DNA of 64,000 nucleotides from Flavobacteriaceae bacterium PS02338 (GCA_029959615.1 JASCOD010000009.1:1-64000), one strand, 5' to 3'. Shown: positions 43,386 to 52,080, counted from the stretch's first letter. Made by a program: numbers and translations. Notes: generated by a model not told the origin, from the sequence alone.

Positions 43386-43829
43386 CTATTTTTCCTTAAC
43401 ATCTCCCACTAAGTGCAGTTGCTCAAAAGTAGGGTTAGCGTTGGAGGTAACGGTTACCACTTTATCTTGTAATCCTAGTTTACCTGTACTATCAAATACC
43501 ACTTTAATGCTACCTTCTTCGCCTGGTTTAATTGGTTGAGAAGGATATTCGGGTACAGTACAGCCGCAAGTAGCGGTTGCATTGGTAATGATTAATGGAG
43601 TTTTTCCTACATTTTTGAACTTGAACTCATAACTCACTTTTTCACCTTGGGTTATCTCGCCAAATTCATAGATGGCTTTTTCAACCTGTACCTTCGGAGC
43701 ATCAGCATCGGCAATTACCGGTGTGCCATTTGATGTGCTATCCGTGGTAGCAGTTTTATCTTGGTTGGTGTTGTTTTGGCAAGCACTGAGCATAGCAACA
43801 CAGAAAGCAATTAAGAAAAGTCTCTTCAT
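43386..43829 (-). CDS. DUF1573 lipoprotein
   Basis: The 147 residues start with a lipoprotein signal (lipobox MLSAC, Cys about 17) and a Thr/Asn-rich linker. One ASH-like beta domain follows, with IYEFGEITQGEKVSYEFKFK, TPLIITNATATCGCTVPEYP and KVVFDSTGKLG. The CGC pair is typical of DUF1573 proteins, which are periplasmic or surface-exposed Ig-like modules of unknown role. It starts 23 bp after nusB and is probably co-transcribed with it. Confidence 0.92.
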   Translation of the reverse strand: MKRLFLIAFCVAMLSACQNNTNQDKTATTDSTSNGTPVIADADAPKVQVEKAIYEFGEITQGEKVSYEFKFKNVGKTPLIITNATATCGCTVPEYPSQPIKPGEEGSIKVVFDSTGKLGLQDKVVTVTSNANPTFEQLHLVGDVKEK

Positions 43830-43852
43830 TTTTCTAAATCTTTAAGGCAGTT

Positions 43853-44806
43853 TTATTCTTCAATTAATCCTCTACCTAGTTTTTTAATACTATTATTTTT
43901 CTTCAGATCGTTTAAAATCTTGTCTAAGATACCGTTTATAAAAGTATTACTTTTCGGTGTACTGTAATCTTTTGATAATTCCAGATATTCGTTAATAGTA
44001 ACTTTTACAGGGATAGATGGGAAATTCATCATCTCGCAGATAGCCATCTTCATCAAAATGGTATCCATAAGTGCAATACGCTCTGATTCCCAGTTCTTGG
44101 TTCTTTCAGCTATTAAGGCTTGATATTTATCGTCATTTTTTAGTGTGTAGGCAAAAAGATCTTGTACAAAAGCAGAGTCTTCTTTCCAATCGGCACTAAT
44201 TGGCGTTAATTTATTTTCTAGAGGATTTTCAGATTCGAAGTTTTTTAACGTTTTGGCAATCATGCCTTGCATCACTTCTCTATCTACTGGCCAGTTAATG
44301 AATTTGTCTTCAAAAGCTTGTACCACATTTACGTTTTTCAACAACATTTTGCGGAAAATGAACTTGATAATCTCTTTCGAACTTTCCAAGGTTTCCTCAA
44401 AATCTTCGGCTAAATAAGCTTCGTATTCTTTAGCTTCTTTAAGTTTGTTGAAGATAGCTTTAACCAATTCAGGATCTGAAAACCAGTTGATTTGATATTT
44501 GTTCACTGAAGCTACATATTCTGGATTGTGTTTCAGTACGTTAACAAATTTATTGTGCAGTAATTTTTGATTTGGATTTAAATCTTCGGCGCTTGGCAAA
44601 TGTTTGTTTGCTCTTTCAATAGCGTCGTTGGCAGTGTATTCTGTAAGATCTACAATAAGTGCCAGCATTGAAATGTACATCTGATTTACTTCATCAATGC
44701 TTTTCATCAATACTTTTTGACTACTTACAGTGTCTTTCTTTTCAGTGGTATGCCAAGCGAAGATGTTCTGCATGGCTTTAATTCTTAGGTGCCTTCTGTT
44801 TAACAT
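43853..44806 (-). CDS. nusB: Transcription antitermination protein NusB (long Bacteroidota form)
   Basis: The 317 residues are about twice the length of E. coli NusB. The N-terminus has RRHLRIKAMQNIFAWH. The C-terminal half (about 200-305) is the NusB fold, with WESERIALMDTILMKMAICE, then FPSIPVKVTINEYLELSKDY and FINGILDKI. The helical N-terminal extension is standard in Bacteroidota. NusB binds boxA RNA with S10 and promotes rRNA transcription through antitermination. It begins a likely operon with DUF1573 and yajC. Confidence 0.95.
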   Translation of the reverse strand: MLNRRHLRIKAMQNIFAWHTTEKKDTVSSQKVLMKSIDEVNQMYISMLALIVDLTEYTANDAIERANKHLPSAEDLNPNQKLLHNKFVNVLKHNPEYVASVNKYQINWFSDPELVKAIFNKLKEAKEYEAYLAEDFEETLESSKEIIKFIFRKMLLKNVNVVQAFEDKFINWPVDREVMQGMIAKTLKNFESENPLENKLTPISADWKEDSAFVQDLFAYTLKNDDKYQALIAERTKNWESERIALMDTILMKMAICEMMNFPSIPVKVTINEYLELSKDYSTPKSNTFINGILDKILNDLKKNNSIKKLGRGLIEE

Positions 44807-44856
44807 GAATATAAGAACGATTGCGGTTTAACTACCGTGTGTTGTGTATAAATTAA

Positions 44857-45945
44857 TTAATATGACGATTTGATTTTCTTGATATCTTCGATACGCTTTT
44901 CAGCGATACGCGATGCGGCTAAATTAGTTGGTATATTTTCTGATTTTGATAATTTGATTACTTCTCTGGTTGCGTCATAAATGTTTTCGGTAAGCTGTAT
45001 GGTGCGTTTTCTTCCGTAGCCTGTTAATTCCGAATAACAACTGATGATGCCACCCGCATTAATTAAGTAATCTGGTGCGTACAGAATGCCTTTATCATGT
45101 AACAATTGACCATGTGTTTGTTCGATTGCCAACTGGTTATTAGCGGAACCTGCAATGATAGCAAACTTCATTGTCTTAATGGTTTTGTCATTAACAGTTG
45201 CTCCCAAAGCACAAGGCGCATAGATATCAGCACCAATGCTAAATATCTTATCGGCTTCAATTGCCTTAGCTTTGTATTTGCGGGCTATTACTCGCATGCG
45301 CTCTTCGTTGATATCTGTCACATAAACTTCAACATTGTCGTTTCTTAGTAATTCAACTAAATGTTCGCCAACATTGCCTGTGCCTTGTACTACTACCGAG
45401 CGACCTGCTAATTCATCAGTGCCGAAAACTTCCTTAACAGAGGCTTTGATACCTAAGTACACACCCTTTGCTGTATACGGAGCAGGATTTCCAGCACCTC
45501 CTAGTGCTTCTGGAACACCGGTAACATGTTGGGTTTCCATACGGATGTATTCCATGTCACGTACCGTAGTGCCCACATCCTCACCGGCAATAAATTCTCC
45601 ATTTAGATTTTTTACAAAACGACCAAAACTGCGCATTAAGGCTTCAGTTTTTTGTCTTCTCGAATCACCTATGATTACTGCTGTACCGCCACCTACATTT
45701 AAACCAGCAATAGCTGCTTTGTAGGTCATTCCTTTAGATAAACGTAAAACATCTTCTAAAGCTTCGGCCTCCGAATTGTAGTTCCACATTCTAACGCCTC
45801 CCAAAGCAGGGCCTAAAGTCGTATCATGAATAGCAATAATAGCTTTCAGCCCAGTATCAGGGTCATTGCAAAATACCACTTTTTTGTGGCCAGATTGGCT
45901 TAATTGCTCTAAGATAGAATGATTAGACGAACTGATTTCTGGCAT
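44857..45945 (-). CDS. Leucine-dehydrogenase-like Glu/Leu/Phe/Val dehydrogenase with altered active site
   Basis: The 362 residues align end to end with leucine dehydrogenase: LGPALGGVRMWNY (44-56), LSKGMTYKAAIAGLN (69-83), GEDVGTT (121-127) and a Rossmann motif VVQGTGNVGEHLVE. The substrate-carboxylate lysine (Lys68 of the Bacillus enzyme) is kept as Lys76 and the catalytic Asp as Asp123. The catalytic lysine of GGGK (Lys80 in Bacillus) is Thr88 here (GGGTAVI). The DNA reads ACA at that codon. The family catalyses NAD-dependent deamination of branched-chain amino acids. Whether this protein is active is open. Confidence 0.9.
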   Translation of the reverse strand: MPEISSSNHSILEQLSQSGHKKVVFCNDPDTGLKAIIAIHDTTLGPALGGVRMWNYNSEAEALEDVLRLSKGMTYKAAIAGLNVGGGTAVIIGDSRRQKTEALMRSFGRFVKNLNGEFIAGEDVGTTVRDMEYIRMETQHVTGVPEALGGAGNPAPYTAKGVYLGIKASVKEVFGTDELAGRSVVVQGTGNVGEHLVELLRNDNVEVYVTDINEERMRVIARKYKAKAIEADKIFSIGADIYAPCALGATVNDKTIKTMKFAIIAGSANNQLAIEQTHGQLLHDKGILYAPDYLINAGGIISCYSELTGYGRKRTIQLTENIYDATREVIKLSKSENIPTNLAASRIAEKRIEDIKKIKSSY

Positions 45946-45970
45946 ACAAATAACGTTGAAACGTACGCTG

Positions 45971-45978
45971 CAAAACTA
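45971..45978 (-). promoter_or_regulatory. Promoter -7 box of the dehydrogenase gene
   Basis: TAGTTTTG on the minus strand fits TAnnTTTG and lies 25 bp before the start codon at 45945. A clear -33 box is not seen. Confidence 0.45.
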
Positions 45979-46140
45979 AGACAAAAAAACCATTAAATCT
46001 AAGCGTATTTTAAATAATTAGCGGCTAGGTGTTAGTGGTCAGGTATTGGGTGTTAGTTCGCATCTTCGATTAACCAGATAACCTCCCATAGCTAAAGGAA
46101 TAAAGAGTTAACTAATCAATGAACTAACAAACCAAAACCT

Positions 46141-46148
46141 TAACTTTG
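46141..46148 (+). promoter_or_regulatory. Promoter -7 box directly before the ABC exporter
   Basis: TAACTTTG is an exact TAnnTTTG match that ends 7 bp before the ATG at 46156. Transcription would begin at about the start codon. Confidence 0.5.
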
Positions 46149-46155
46149 CTCCGCA

Positions 46156-47937
46156 ATGAAACACCTGTTTTTCCTCAATAAATATTTTGTAAAGTATAAA
46201 TGGAGAGTTATACCTGGTGTCTTATTTGTGGTGATCTCTAATGTATTTGGTGTGGTACCGGCGCAAGTTATTGGCCATGCCTTTAACCTAATTACCGAGA
46301 ATATTGCCATTTATAGACTATATGAAGGTTTTGATAGACAAGCTATTGTTTATGATATTTTTGGATACAGTCTGTTGTTTTTTGGATCCTTAATTCTGTT
46401 TTTGTATTTGCTAAGAGGATTGTTTCTGTTCTTTATGCGTCAAACGATAATTCTAATGTCGAGGCATATTGAATTCGATATGAAGAATGAAATTTATGCA
46501 CATTATCAGAAGCTTAGCCTAGGTTTTTATCGTAGAAACAACACTGGCGACTTAATGAACCGTGCTACAGAAGACGTGAATAGGGTGAGGATGTATGTGG
46601 GGCCGGCTATTATGTATGCCATTAACACTACGGTGCTCTTTTGTTTGGTTATTTATTTTATGTTTTCTGTGAATGGTACTTTGGCTATCTACGCTTTATT
46701 GCCATTACCTGTTTTAGTGATAGCCATTTATTACGTTAACACAATCATCAACCAAAAAAGCGAAAAAATTCAAGAGCAGTTATCACGATTGTCATCTTTT
46801 GTACAAGAACGATTTTCTGGAATTCGGGTAATGAAATCTTATGTTAGGGAAGCTCAAGCACAAGAGGTTTTCGCAGAAGAGAGCAATGCCTACCGAAGAA
46901 ACTCAATGGGATTGGTTAAAGTACAGGCCTTTTTTTATCCAACCATGTTGCTTTTGGTGGGAATTAGCACCATTTTAACGATTTATATAGGAGGTGAGCA
47001 GGTAATTAATGGTGCTATAACACCTGGAAATATTGCCGAATTTATAGTTTACGTTAACCAACTTACTTTTCCTGTAACTATGCTGGGTTGGGTAACTACG
47101 TTGGTACAGCGTGCTGCGGCTTCTCAAAAACGTATCAATGAATTTTTGCAGCTGCAACCAGATATCAATTCTGGAAAGGTAGAAATTTCTTTAAATGGAA
47201 ATATCACTTTCAAAAATGTGAGCTTCACTTATGCTGATACAGGTATCCAAGCGTTGAAGAATGTAAACTTTGAAGTGAAAAAAGGGCAGTTCTTAGCAAT
47301 TATAGGTAAAACGGGTTCGGGTAAATCAACCTTGGCAAATCTAATGATGAGAATGTATGATGTCACTTCGGGAGAAATTTTGGTAGATGGAAAACCGCTT
47401 GGAGAGTTAGACTTACAAGAATATCGTTCGCAGATTGGTTTTGTGCCTCAAGAAGTGTTTTTGTTTTCTGATACGATAAAAAATAACATCGCATTTGGTT
47501 TAAATACGGTAACCGATGAACAGGTAGAGCAGGCTGCTAAAGATGCTGCAGTCTATTATAATATTGTAGGTTTCGATCAACAATTTGAGACTATGTTGGG
47601 CGAACGCGGCATTACATTGTCTGGTGGGCAAAAACAAAGAGTTTCAATTGCAAGAGCTTTGATTAAGGAACCGAGAATGCTCATTTTTGATGACTGTTTA
47701 TCCGCTGTGGACACTAGAACTGAGGAGGAAATTCTAAGTAATTTAGGCCGATTGATGAAAGGTAGAACAAGTGTGTTGATTGCTCACCGTATTTCTACTA
47801 TAAAAAATGCAGATAAAATACTCGTTTTAGACGAAGGTGAAATTGTAGAGGAAGGTACCCATAAAGAGCTCTTAGACTTAGGTGGAGCTTACGCAGAGCT
47901 GTATCAAAATCAACTTTTGGAAGAAGAAAATTTATAA
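46156..47937 (+). CDS. MsbA-like ABC exporter (fused permease and ATPase)
   Basis: The 593 residues have six membrane spans in the first 330, with the coupling region FYRRNNTGDLMNRATEDVNR near 125-145. The ATPase has Walker A IGKTGSGKST (about 385-394), Q-loop FVPQEVF, signature LSGGQKQRVSIARAL, Walker B MLIFDDCLSAVD and the H-loop IAHRIST. The catalytic residue after Walker B is Asp-Cys (DDCLSAVD) instead of the usual Asp-Glu, a change also known in other heterodimeric or degenerate ABC exporters. Likely substrates are lipids or hydrophobic compounds. A -7 box directly upstream suggests a leaderless mRNA. Confidence 0.92.
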   Translation: MKHLFFLNKYFVKYKWRVIPGVLFVVISNVFGVVPAQVIGHAFNLITENIAIYRLYEGFDRQAIVYDIFGYSLLFFGSLILFLYLLRGLFLFFMRQTIILMSRHIEFDMKNEIYAHYQKLSLGFYRRNNTGDLMNRATEDVNRVRMYVGPAIMYAINTTVLFCLVIYFMFSVNGTLAIYALLPLPVLVIAIYYVNTIINQKSEKIQEQLSRLSSFVQERFSGIRVMKSYVREAQAQEVFAEESNAYRRNSMGLVKVQAFFYPTMLLLVGISTILTIYIGGEQVINGAITPGNIAEFIVYVNQLTFPVTMLGWVTTLVQRAAASQKRINEFLQLQPDINSGKVEISLNGNITFKNVSFTYADTGIQALKNVNFEVKKGQFLAIIGKTGSGKSTLANLMMRMYDVTSGEILVDGKPLGELDLQEYRSQIGFVPQEVFLFSDTIKNNIAFGLNTVTDEQVEQAAKDAAVYYNIVGFDQQFETMLGERGITLSGGQKQRVSIARALIKEPRMLIFDDCLSAVDTRTEEEILSNLGRLMKGRTSVLIAHRISTIKNADKILVLDEGEIVEEGTHKELLDLGGAYAELYQNQLLEEENL

Positions 47938-48040
47938 AATATCAAAAAAAGTCTATAAGTACTGTCATTTCTATTTTGAAAGTTGGGAATTATTACATTA
48001 TATTTACCCCAACCAAAACCACACTACACACAATAAAAAA

Positions 48041-48364
48041 ATGGGAGATTTCGACAACAAAGAGAGAGAAGAGGTTTTTTCGAAGAAAGTAAGAGCTGGT
48101 AAGCGTACTTATTTTTTTGATGTAAAAGCAACACGTTCAGGTGATTATTACCTTACGTTAACCGAGAGTAAGAAAAGATTAGAGGATGGCGTTTTTGTAA
48201 AACATAAAATTTTCTTGTATAAAGAAGATTTTGAGAAATTTACAGAAGGGTTGACAGAAACTGTTGAGTATATCAAATCTCGTCAAGATGTGGTTGAAAA
48301 ACGTTACGAATATTCTGAAAACCCGGAATACGCAGCAAAAGCTGATGATGATTTTTCATTCTAA
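48041..48364 (+). CDS. PUR-family nucleic-acid-binding protein (DUF3276)
   Basis: The ATG at 48041 gives 107 residues beginning MGDFDNKEREEVFSKKVRAG. The core KRTYFFDVKATRSGDYYLTL and FLYKEDFEKFTEGLTE match one PUR repeat, as in bacterial Pur-alpha relatives that bind ssDNA or RNA as dimers. A longer frame from 47882 overlaps the exporter and has a composition unlike the family, so it is rejected. It is followed by a good terminator. The acidic tail ends DDDFSF. Confidence 0.93.
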   Translation: MGDFDNKEREEVFSKKVRAGKRTYFFDVKATRSGDYYLTLTESKKRLEDGVFVKHKIFLYKEDFEKFTEGLTETVEYIKSRQDVVEKRYEYSENPEYAAKADDDFSF

Positions 48365-48392
48365 GAATTAGAAAATTTAATGAAATGATATA

Positions 48393-48420
48393 ATCCTTCC
48401 CAATTTGGGAGGGATTTTTT
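48393..48420 (+). terminator. Intrinsic terminator after the PUR gene
   Basis: ATCCTTCCC (48393-48401) pairs with GGGAGGGAT (48407-48415), with one G-U pair and loop AATTT. A T run ends the element. Confidence 0.85.
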
Positions 48421-48462
48421 GTTTGTAAAGACTTGATATTGTCTTATTAGTAGTCAGATGGA

Positions 48463-48933
48463 CTAGCCAATCTTACTAAGGACTGCTGAAAATAGTGTCA
48501 ACAGATAAATTGCGATGAAGATAAGAGCTAAAACACCAAAGTATTTGAAAAGTGATTTTAACTTCGCAATTCCTTCATTTAGGCTAGTTTGCTCACCATA
48601 AAGTACGCCATGTTTAGCTTTTGATGCATAACGCACCATTAGCAGGCTAGGGAAGAAGATTGCAAAACCATAGATCAGAAAAACAATGCTAAAGGTAGTG
48701 CCATCCATTGCACCAAGTTGGCCTAGCATTTTTGCCATTTCTGGATTAGCATTTAGTGTTGGCCCTATAGTTAATGCCGCCATTAGCATAAAAGCAGAAA
48801 TTACAAAGCCAACAATTCCTAAGAAATTTGCCCATTTCGCCATATCGTAGAAATAGCTACGCATATCTTCAGTAACAATAAGTTGTGGGTGTTTTTGGTT
48901 TTCTGAATCTTCAAATTTCTCTTGGTCTTGCAT
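48463..48933 (-). CDS. DUF5362-like small membrane protein
   Basis: The 156 residues have a polar N-terminus and then three spans: FLGIVGFVISAFMLMAALTI, TFSIVFLIYGFAIFFPSLLM and FGVLALIFIAIYLLTLFSAV. The motif YFYDMAKWANFLGIVGF followed later by LNEGIAKLKSLFKYFGVLAL is typical of the DUF5362 family of Bacteroidota. The function is unknown. Single gene. Confidence 0.8.
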   Translation of the reverse strand: MQDQEKFEDSENQKHPQLIVTEDMRSYFYDMAKWANFLGIVGFVISAFMLMAALTIGPTLNANPEMAKMLGQLGAMDGTTFSIVFLIYGFAIFFPSLLMVRYASKAKHGVLYGEQTSLNEGIAKLKSLFKYFGVLALIFIAIYLLTLFSAVLSKIG

Positions 48934-49012
48934 TTCATTTTACTTAATAGGTACTAAGCTATGGAAAATTTTTAACTGTTTATTTGTTCATTCGCTCATT
49001 GGTTTATTTGAA

Positions 49013-49044
49013 TTGAAATAATCATAAATCTATTGCTATCTTTG
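49013..49044 (+). promoter_or_regulatory. Promoter upstream of ychF
   Basis: TTG (49013-49015) and TATCTTTG (49037-49044) are 21 bp apart, close to the Bacteroidota consensus. A small hairpin CCAAGG/CCTTGG (49083-49088, 49094-49099) falls in the resulting 5' UTR. Confidence 0.55.
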
Positions 49045-49124
49045 CGCCTTGATTTTGGAATGTAATAAAATCTAAAATCGTTCCAAGGGAATGCCTTGGG
49101 TATAAATCTAAAATCGTAAATATA

Positions 49125-50219
49125 ATGGCATTACAATGTGGTATAGTGGGTTTACCAAATGTGGGAAAATCGACTTTATTTAACTGTTTATCTAACGCAA
49201 AGGCGCAATCTGCTAACTTTCCTTTCTGTACAATAGAACCAAATGTGGGCGTGATTACTGTTCCAGATGAGCGTTTAAACAAACTAACAGAATTGGTGAA
49301 ACCGCAACGAGTAGTTCCAAATACCATTGAAATTGTGGATATCGCTGGATTGGTAAAAGGTGCTTCGAAAGGAGAGGGCTTAGGTAACCAATTTTTAGGT
49401 AATATCAGAGCTACCAATGCTATTATTCACGTTTTACGTTGTTTTGATGATGGAAATATCATTCACGTAGACGGTTCTGTTGATCCAATCCGCGATAAGG
49501 AAATCATTGATACTGAATTACAGTTGAAAGACTTAGATACGGTAAGTAAACGTATCCAAAAGATAGAAAAACAGGCTAAAAACGATAAAGACGCGAAGAA
49601 AGAATTCGACATTTTATCGGTTATTAAAGACCATTTAGAGACTGGTAAATCTGTTCGTTCGGCTGCACTAACTCCTGAAGACTTCGCATTTATTGAAGGT
49701 TTGGGCTTGCTTACGCAGAAACCTGTTATGTATGTTTGTAATGTAGACGAAGCCTCGGTGGTAACTGGAAATGCTTATGTAGACAAAGTTAAAGCAGCAG
49801 TAGCTGATGAAAATGCAGAAGTGTTAATCATTTCTGCTAAAATCGAATCGGAAATCGCGGAATTAGAAGACTACGAAGAGCGTCAAATCTTTTTGCAAGA
49901 TCTAGGTTTGGATGAATCTGGTGTAGCTAAACTAATTAGAGCTGCTTACCGCTTATTAGATCTATATACTTATTTCACTGCTGGTGTACAAGAAGTAAGA
50001 GCTTGGACAATCACTAAAGGTTTTACTGCCCCGCAAGCAGCTGGTGTAATCCACACTGATTTTGAAAAAGGTTTTATCCGTGCTGAGGTTATTAAATATA
50101 ATGATTTTGTAACTCTAGGTTCTGAAAATGCTTGTAAAGAAGCTGGTAAATTAGGTGTAGAAGGTAAAGCTTACGTTGTAGAAGACGGCGATATCATGCA
50201 CTTCAGATTTAATGTGTAA
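49125..50219 (+). CDS. ychF: Ribosome-binding ATPase YchF
   Basis: The 364 residues start with the Obg-type G1 motif GLPNVGKST (9-17). Then come FCTIEPNVG, the switch II region IVDIAGLVKGASKGEGLGNQ, and a C-terminal TGS domain (from FTAGVQEVRAWTI to the end). The NKxD-type specificity motif is replaced by VCNVDE, as in YchF, which prefers ATP over GTP. It binds the 70S ribosome and is linked to oxidative-stress control in bacteria. Single gene with its own terminator. Confidence 0.97.
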   Translation: MALQCGIVGLPNVGKSTLFNCLSNAKAQSANFPFCTIEPNVGVITVPDERLNKLTELVKPQRVVPNTIEIVDIAGLVKGASKGEGLGNQFLGNIRATNAIIHVLRCFDDGNIIHVDGSVDPIRDKEIIDTELQLKDLDTVSKRIQKIEKQAKNDKDAKKEFDILSVIKDHLETGKSVRSAALTPEDFAFIEGLGLLTQKPVMYVCNVDEASVVTGNAYVDKVKAAVADENAEVLIISAKIESEIAELEDYEERQIFLQDLGLDESGVAKLIRAAYRLLDLYTYFTAGVQEVRAWTITKGFTAPQAAGVIHTDFEKGFIRAEVIKYNDFVTLGSENACKEAGKLGVEGKAYVVEDGDIMHFRFNV

Positions 50220-50252
50220 CTGCTAAATCCCCTAAAGGGGACTTTTAATAAC

Positions 50253-50290
50253 AAACGCCCTTAGATTTCAATCCAAGGGCGTTTGTCTTT
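50253..50290 (+). terminator. Intrinsic terminator after ychF
   Basis: AAACGCCCTT (50253-50262) and AAGGGCGTTT (50275-50284) form a 10-bp stem with a 12-nt loop, followed by a T-rich tract. A short CCCCTAAAGGGG palindrome lies just before it. Confidence 0.92.
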
Positions 50291-50362
50291 TTTAATCATA
50301 AGGCTGGTTGCGATTACAAATTCCGACTAGCGAGCTCACACGATCAACGGCGTTGTTTCAGT

Positions 50363-50800
50363 TTAGATTTGCCCTTTATAATTTGGGTCAAACTCCACCA
50401 TCCATTCAATGCCGTATTTGTCTCTAAACATTCCAAAGTATGAACCCCAAGGACTGTCAGTAATTGGCATTTCAATTTGACCATTTGCTGAAAGTCCGTT
50501 AAATAGCTTGTCGGCTTCTTCTTTGCTTTCGGTACTTATTGAAATTTTACTTCTGTTTTCATTTTCATTTGTTCGCCCCATAATTTCGGGAACATCATTA
50601 GCCATTAAAATATTCTGGCCAATAGGTAACGCAATGTGCATTATTTTGTTCGCTTCATGGTCTGGCACTGGAAATTCATCATTTGCAATTTCTCTGAAAC
50701 GTATAATTTTTAAGAATTCTCCGCCAAATACTGACTTGTAAAAATTGAAGGCTTCTTCGGCATTTCCGTTGAAGTTAATATGAGGATTAATCTGTGCCAT
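50363..50800 (-). CDS. VOC superfamily protein (PhnB-like)
   Basis: The 145 residues begin INPHINFNGNAEEAFNFYKS and contain KIMHIALPIGQNILMANDVP and DSPWGSYFGMFRDKYGIEWM. This is the PhnB-like group of the vicinal-oxygen-chelate fold. Such proteins dimerise around a metal-binding cleft; a defined reaction is rarely known. It is a single gene. Bases 50801-51006 hold no gene, only AT-rich sequence. Confidence 0.9.
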   Translation of the reverse strand: MAQINPHINFNGNAEEAFNFYKSVFGGEFLKIIRFREIANDEFPVPDHEANKIMHIALPIGQNILMANDVPEIMGRTNENENRSKISISTESKEEADKLFNGLSANGQIEMPITDSPWGSYFGMFRDKYGIEWMVEFDPNYKGQI

Positions 50801-51006
50801 TTTATTTTTATTATTTAATACTCTGTCAAGCTATACAATGATTACTAACTATTGTATTTACGTCATTCAAATTCCAAGACTATATGTATCGGCAAAACTA
50901 GGCTTATAGTAAATATAAAAAATAGGATTAAGTTTTTAGCAAAAGTTTTAGTTCTCCAAACCTAATTGCATATGTTGACATCCAAAGTGAAAAAAGACTA
51001 AAACCA

Positions 51007-51049
51007 AAAAGCAGGGTTGGCATTGTTTAAATGCACGAACCCTGCTTTT
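51007..51049 (-). terminator. Intrinsic terminator after accD
   Basis: AAAAGCAGGGTT (51007-51018) and AACCCTGCTTTT (51038-51049) form a 12-bp stem, with an extra GCATT/AATGC pairing in the loop. On the minus strand it follows the accD stop (51105). Confidence 0.88.
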
Positions 51050-51104
51050 CAATTATCAATTTTCAGTTAACCAATTCTACAATTTAAACGGTTAACCCAG
51101 AAAA

Positions 51105-51950
51105 CTATTTCTTCATCATCTTCAAGAAAGTAGCCAATTTGTCTTTCATTTCTCTACGATCTACGATGAAATCTAGGAAACCGTGCTCCAATACAAATTC
51201 TGAAGTTTGGAAACCTTTAGGTAAATCTTTTTTAATGGTCTCTTTAATTACACGAGGGCCAGCGAAACCGATTAAAGCACCTGGCTCAGCAATATTGATA
51301 TCTCCCAACATTGCATAAGATGCTGTAACCCCGCCCGTAGTTGGGTCAGTTAGCAATGAGATGTAAGGGATTTTTGCTTGACTTAGCAAAGCTAGTTTTG
51401 CCGATGTTTTAGCCATTTGCATTAGCGAAAATGCAGCTTCCATCATACGGGCACCACCAGATTTAGAAATCATCAAGAAAGGAATTTTCTTTTTAAGACT
51501 GTAATCGATAGATCTAGCGATTTTTTCACCCACTACCGAGCCCATAGAACCACCGATGAAGTTAAAGTCCATACAAGCTATTACAATATCCTCGCCATCT
51601 ATTTTACCATAACCAGCACGGATAGCGTCTTTTAAACCTGTTTTTTTGGTAGTCTCTACAATTCTGTCGGTATAAGGTTTGCTGTCGATAAAGTGAAGTG
51701 GATCGCCAGAAGTTAAATTAGCATCTAGTTCTGTAAACTCGTTATTATCGAAAAGTACGTGGAAATATTCTTTGGAACCTACGCGTAGGTGGTAGTTGCA
51801 ATATTGACAAACCCACTTGCTTTCTTGAAGGTCGGCACTGTGAAGGGCTTTCTTACAGCTCGGACATTTGTTCCATAAGCCATCAGGTGCCTCTTTCTTT
51901 TCGTCTGTACTAGTGCTAATCCCTTTTTTCTCTCTTTTAAACCAAGACAT
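51105..51950 (-). CDS. accD: Acetyl-CoA carboxylase carboxyltransferase subunit beta
   Basis: The 281 residues have the N-terminal zinc ribbon with Cys29, Cys32, Cys48 and Cys51 (KCPSCKK and VCQYCN). The crotonase-fold carboxyltransferase follows, with FMISKSGGARMMEA, SLLTDPTTGGVTASYAMLGD and GFAGPRVIKET. With AccA it transfers CO2 from biotin to acetyl-CoA to form malonyl-CoA, the first step of fatty acid synthesis. The length is normal. A promoter lies just upstream and a terminator downstream, so it appears monocistronic. Confidence 0.97.
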   Translation of the reverse strand: MSWFKREKKGISTSTDEKKEAPDGLWNKCPSCKKALHSADLQESKWVCQYCNYHLRVGSKEYFHVLFDNNEFTELDANLTSGDPLHFIDSKPYTDRIVETTKKTGLKDAIRAGYGKIDGEDIVIACMDFNFIGGSMGSVVGEKIARSIDYSLKKKIPFLMISKSGGARMMEAAFSLMQMAKTSAKLALLSQAKIPYISLLTDPTTGGVTASYAMLGDINIAEPGALIGFAGPRVIKETIKKDLPKGFQTSEFVLEHGFLDFIVDRREMKDKLATFLKMMKK

Positions 51951-51974
51951 GTGTATTTTTTAAAAATGCGATTA

Positions 51975-52004
51975 CAAAGAAACGAAAAAAATATTTAACG
52001 CAAA
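51975..52004 (-). promoter_or_regulatory. Promoter of accD
   Basis: On the minus strand TTTG (52001-52004) and TTTCTTTG (51975-51982) are 18 bp apart. The -7 box matches TAnnTTTG at seven of eight positions and lies 24 bp before the start codon. Confidence 0.5.
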
Positions 52005-52017
52005 CTTAAATTTAGGG

Positions 52018-52080
52018 ATCAGGTATTAGGAGTGAGGGATTGGTAGCTAGGTATTAGTAGTCAGTTATCAGTTGGCCTAT
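52018..52080. repeat. Stuttering AGGTATTAGG-type dispersed repeat
   Basis: ATCAGGTATTAGGAGTGAGG and TAGGTATTAGTAGTCAGTTA are successive variants of a 10-bp phrase. They lie in the roughly 300-bp intergenic region between accD and the aldolase gene, which otherwise holds only the two promoters. Confidence 0.55.

Noticed and set aside
47882..48040. N-terminal extension of the PUR protein
   Set aside because: The extra 53 residues overlap the exporter gene, have an odd Lys/Tyr-rich composition and are absent from the family; the ATG at 48041 fits.
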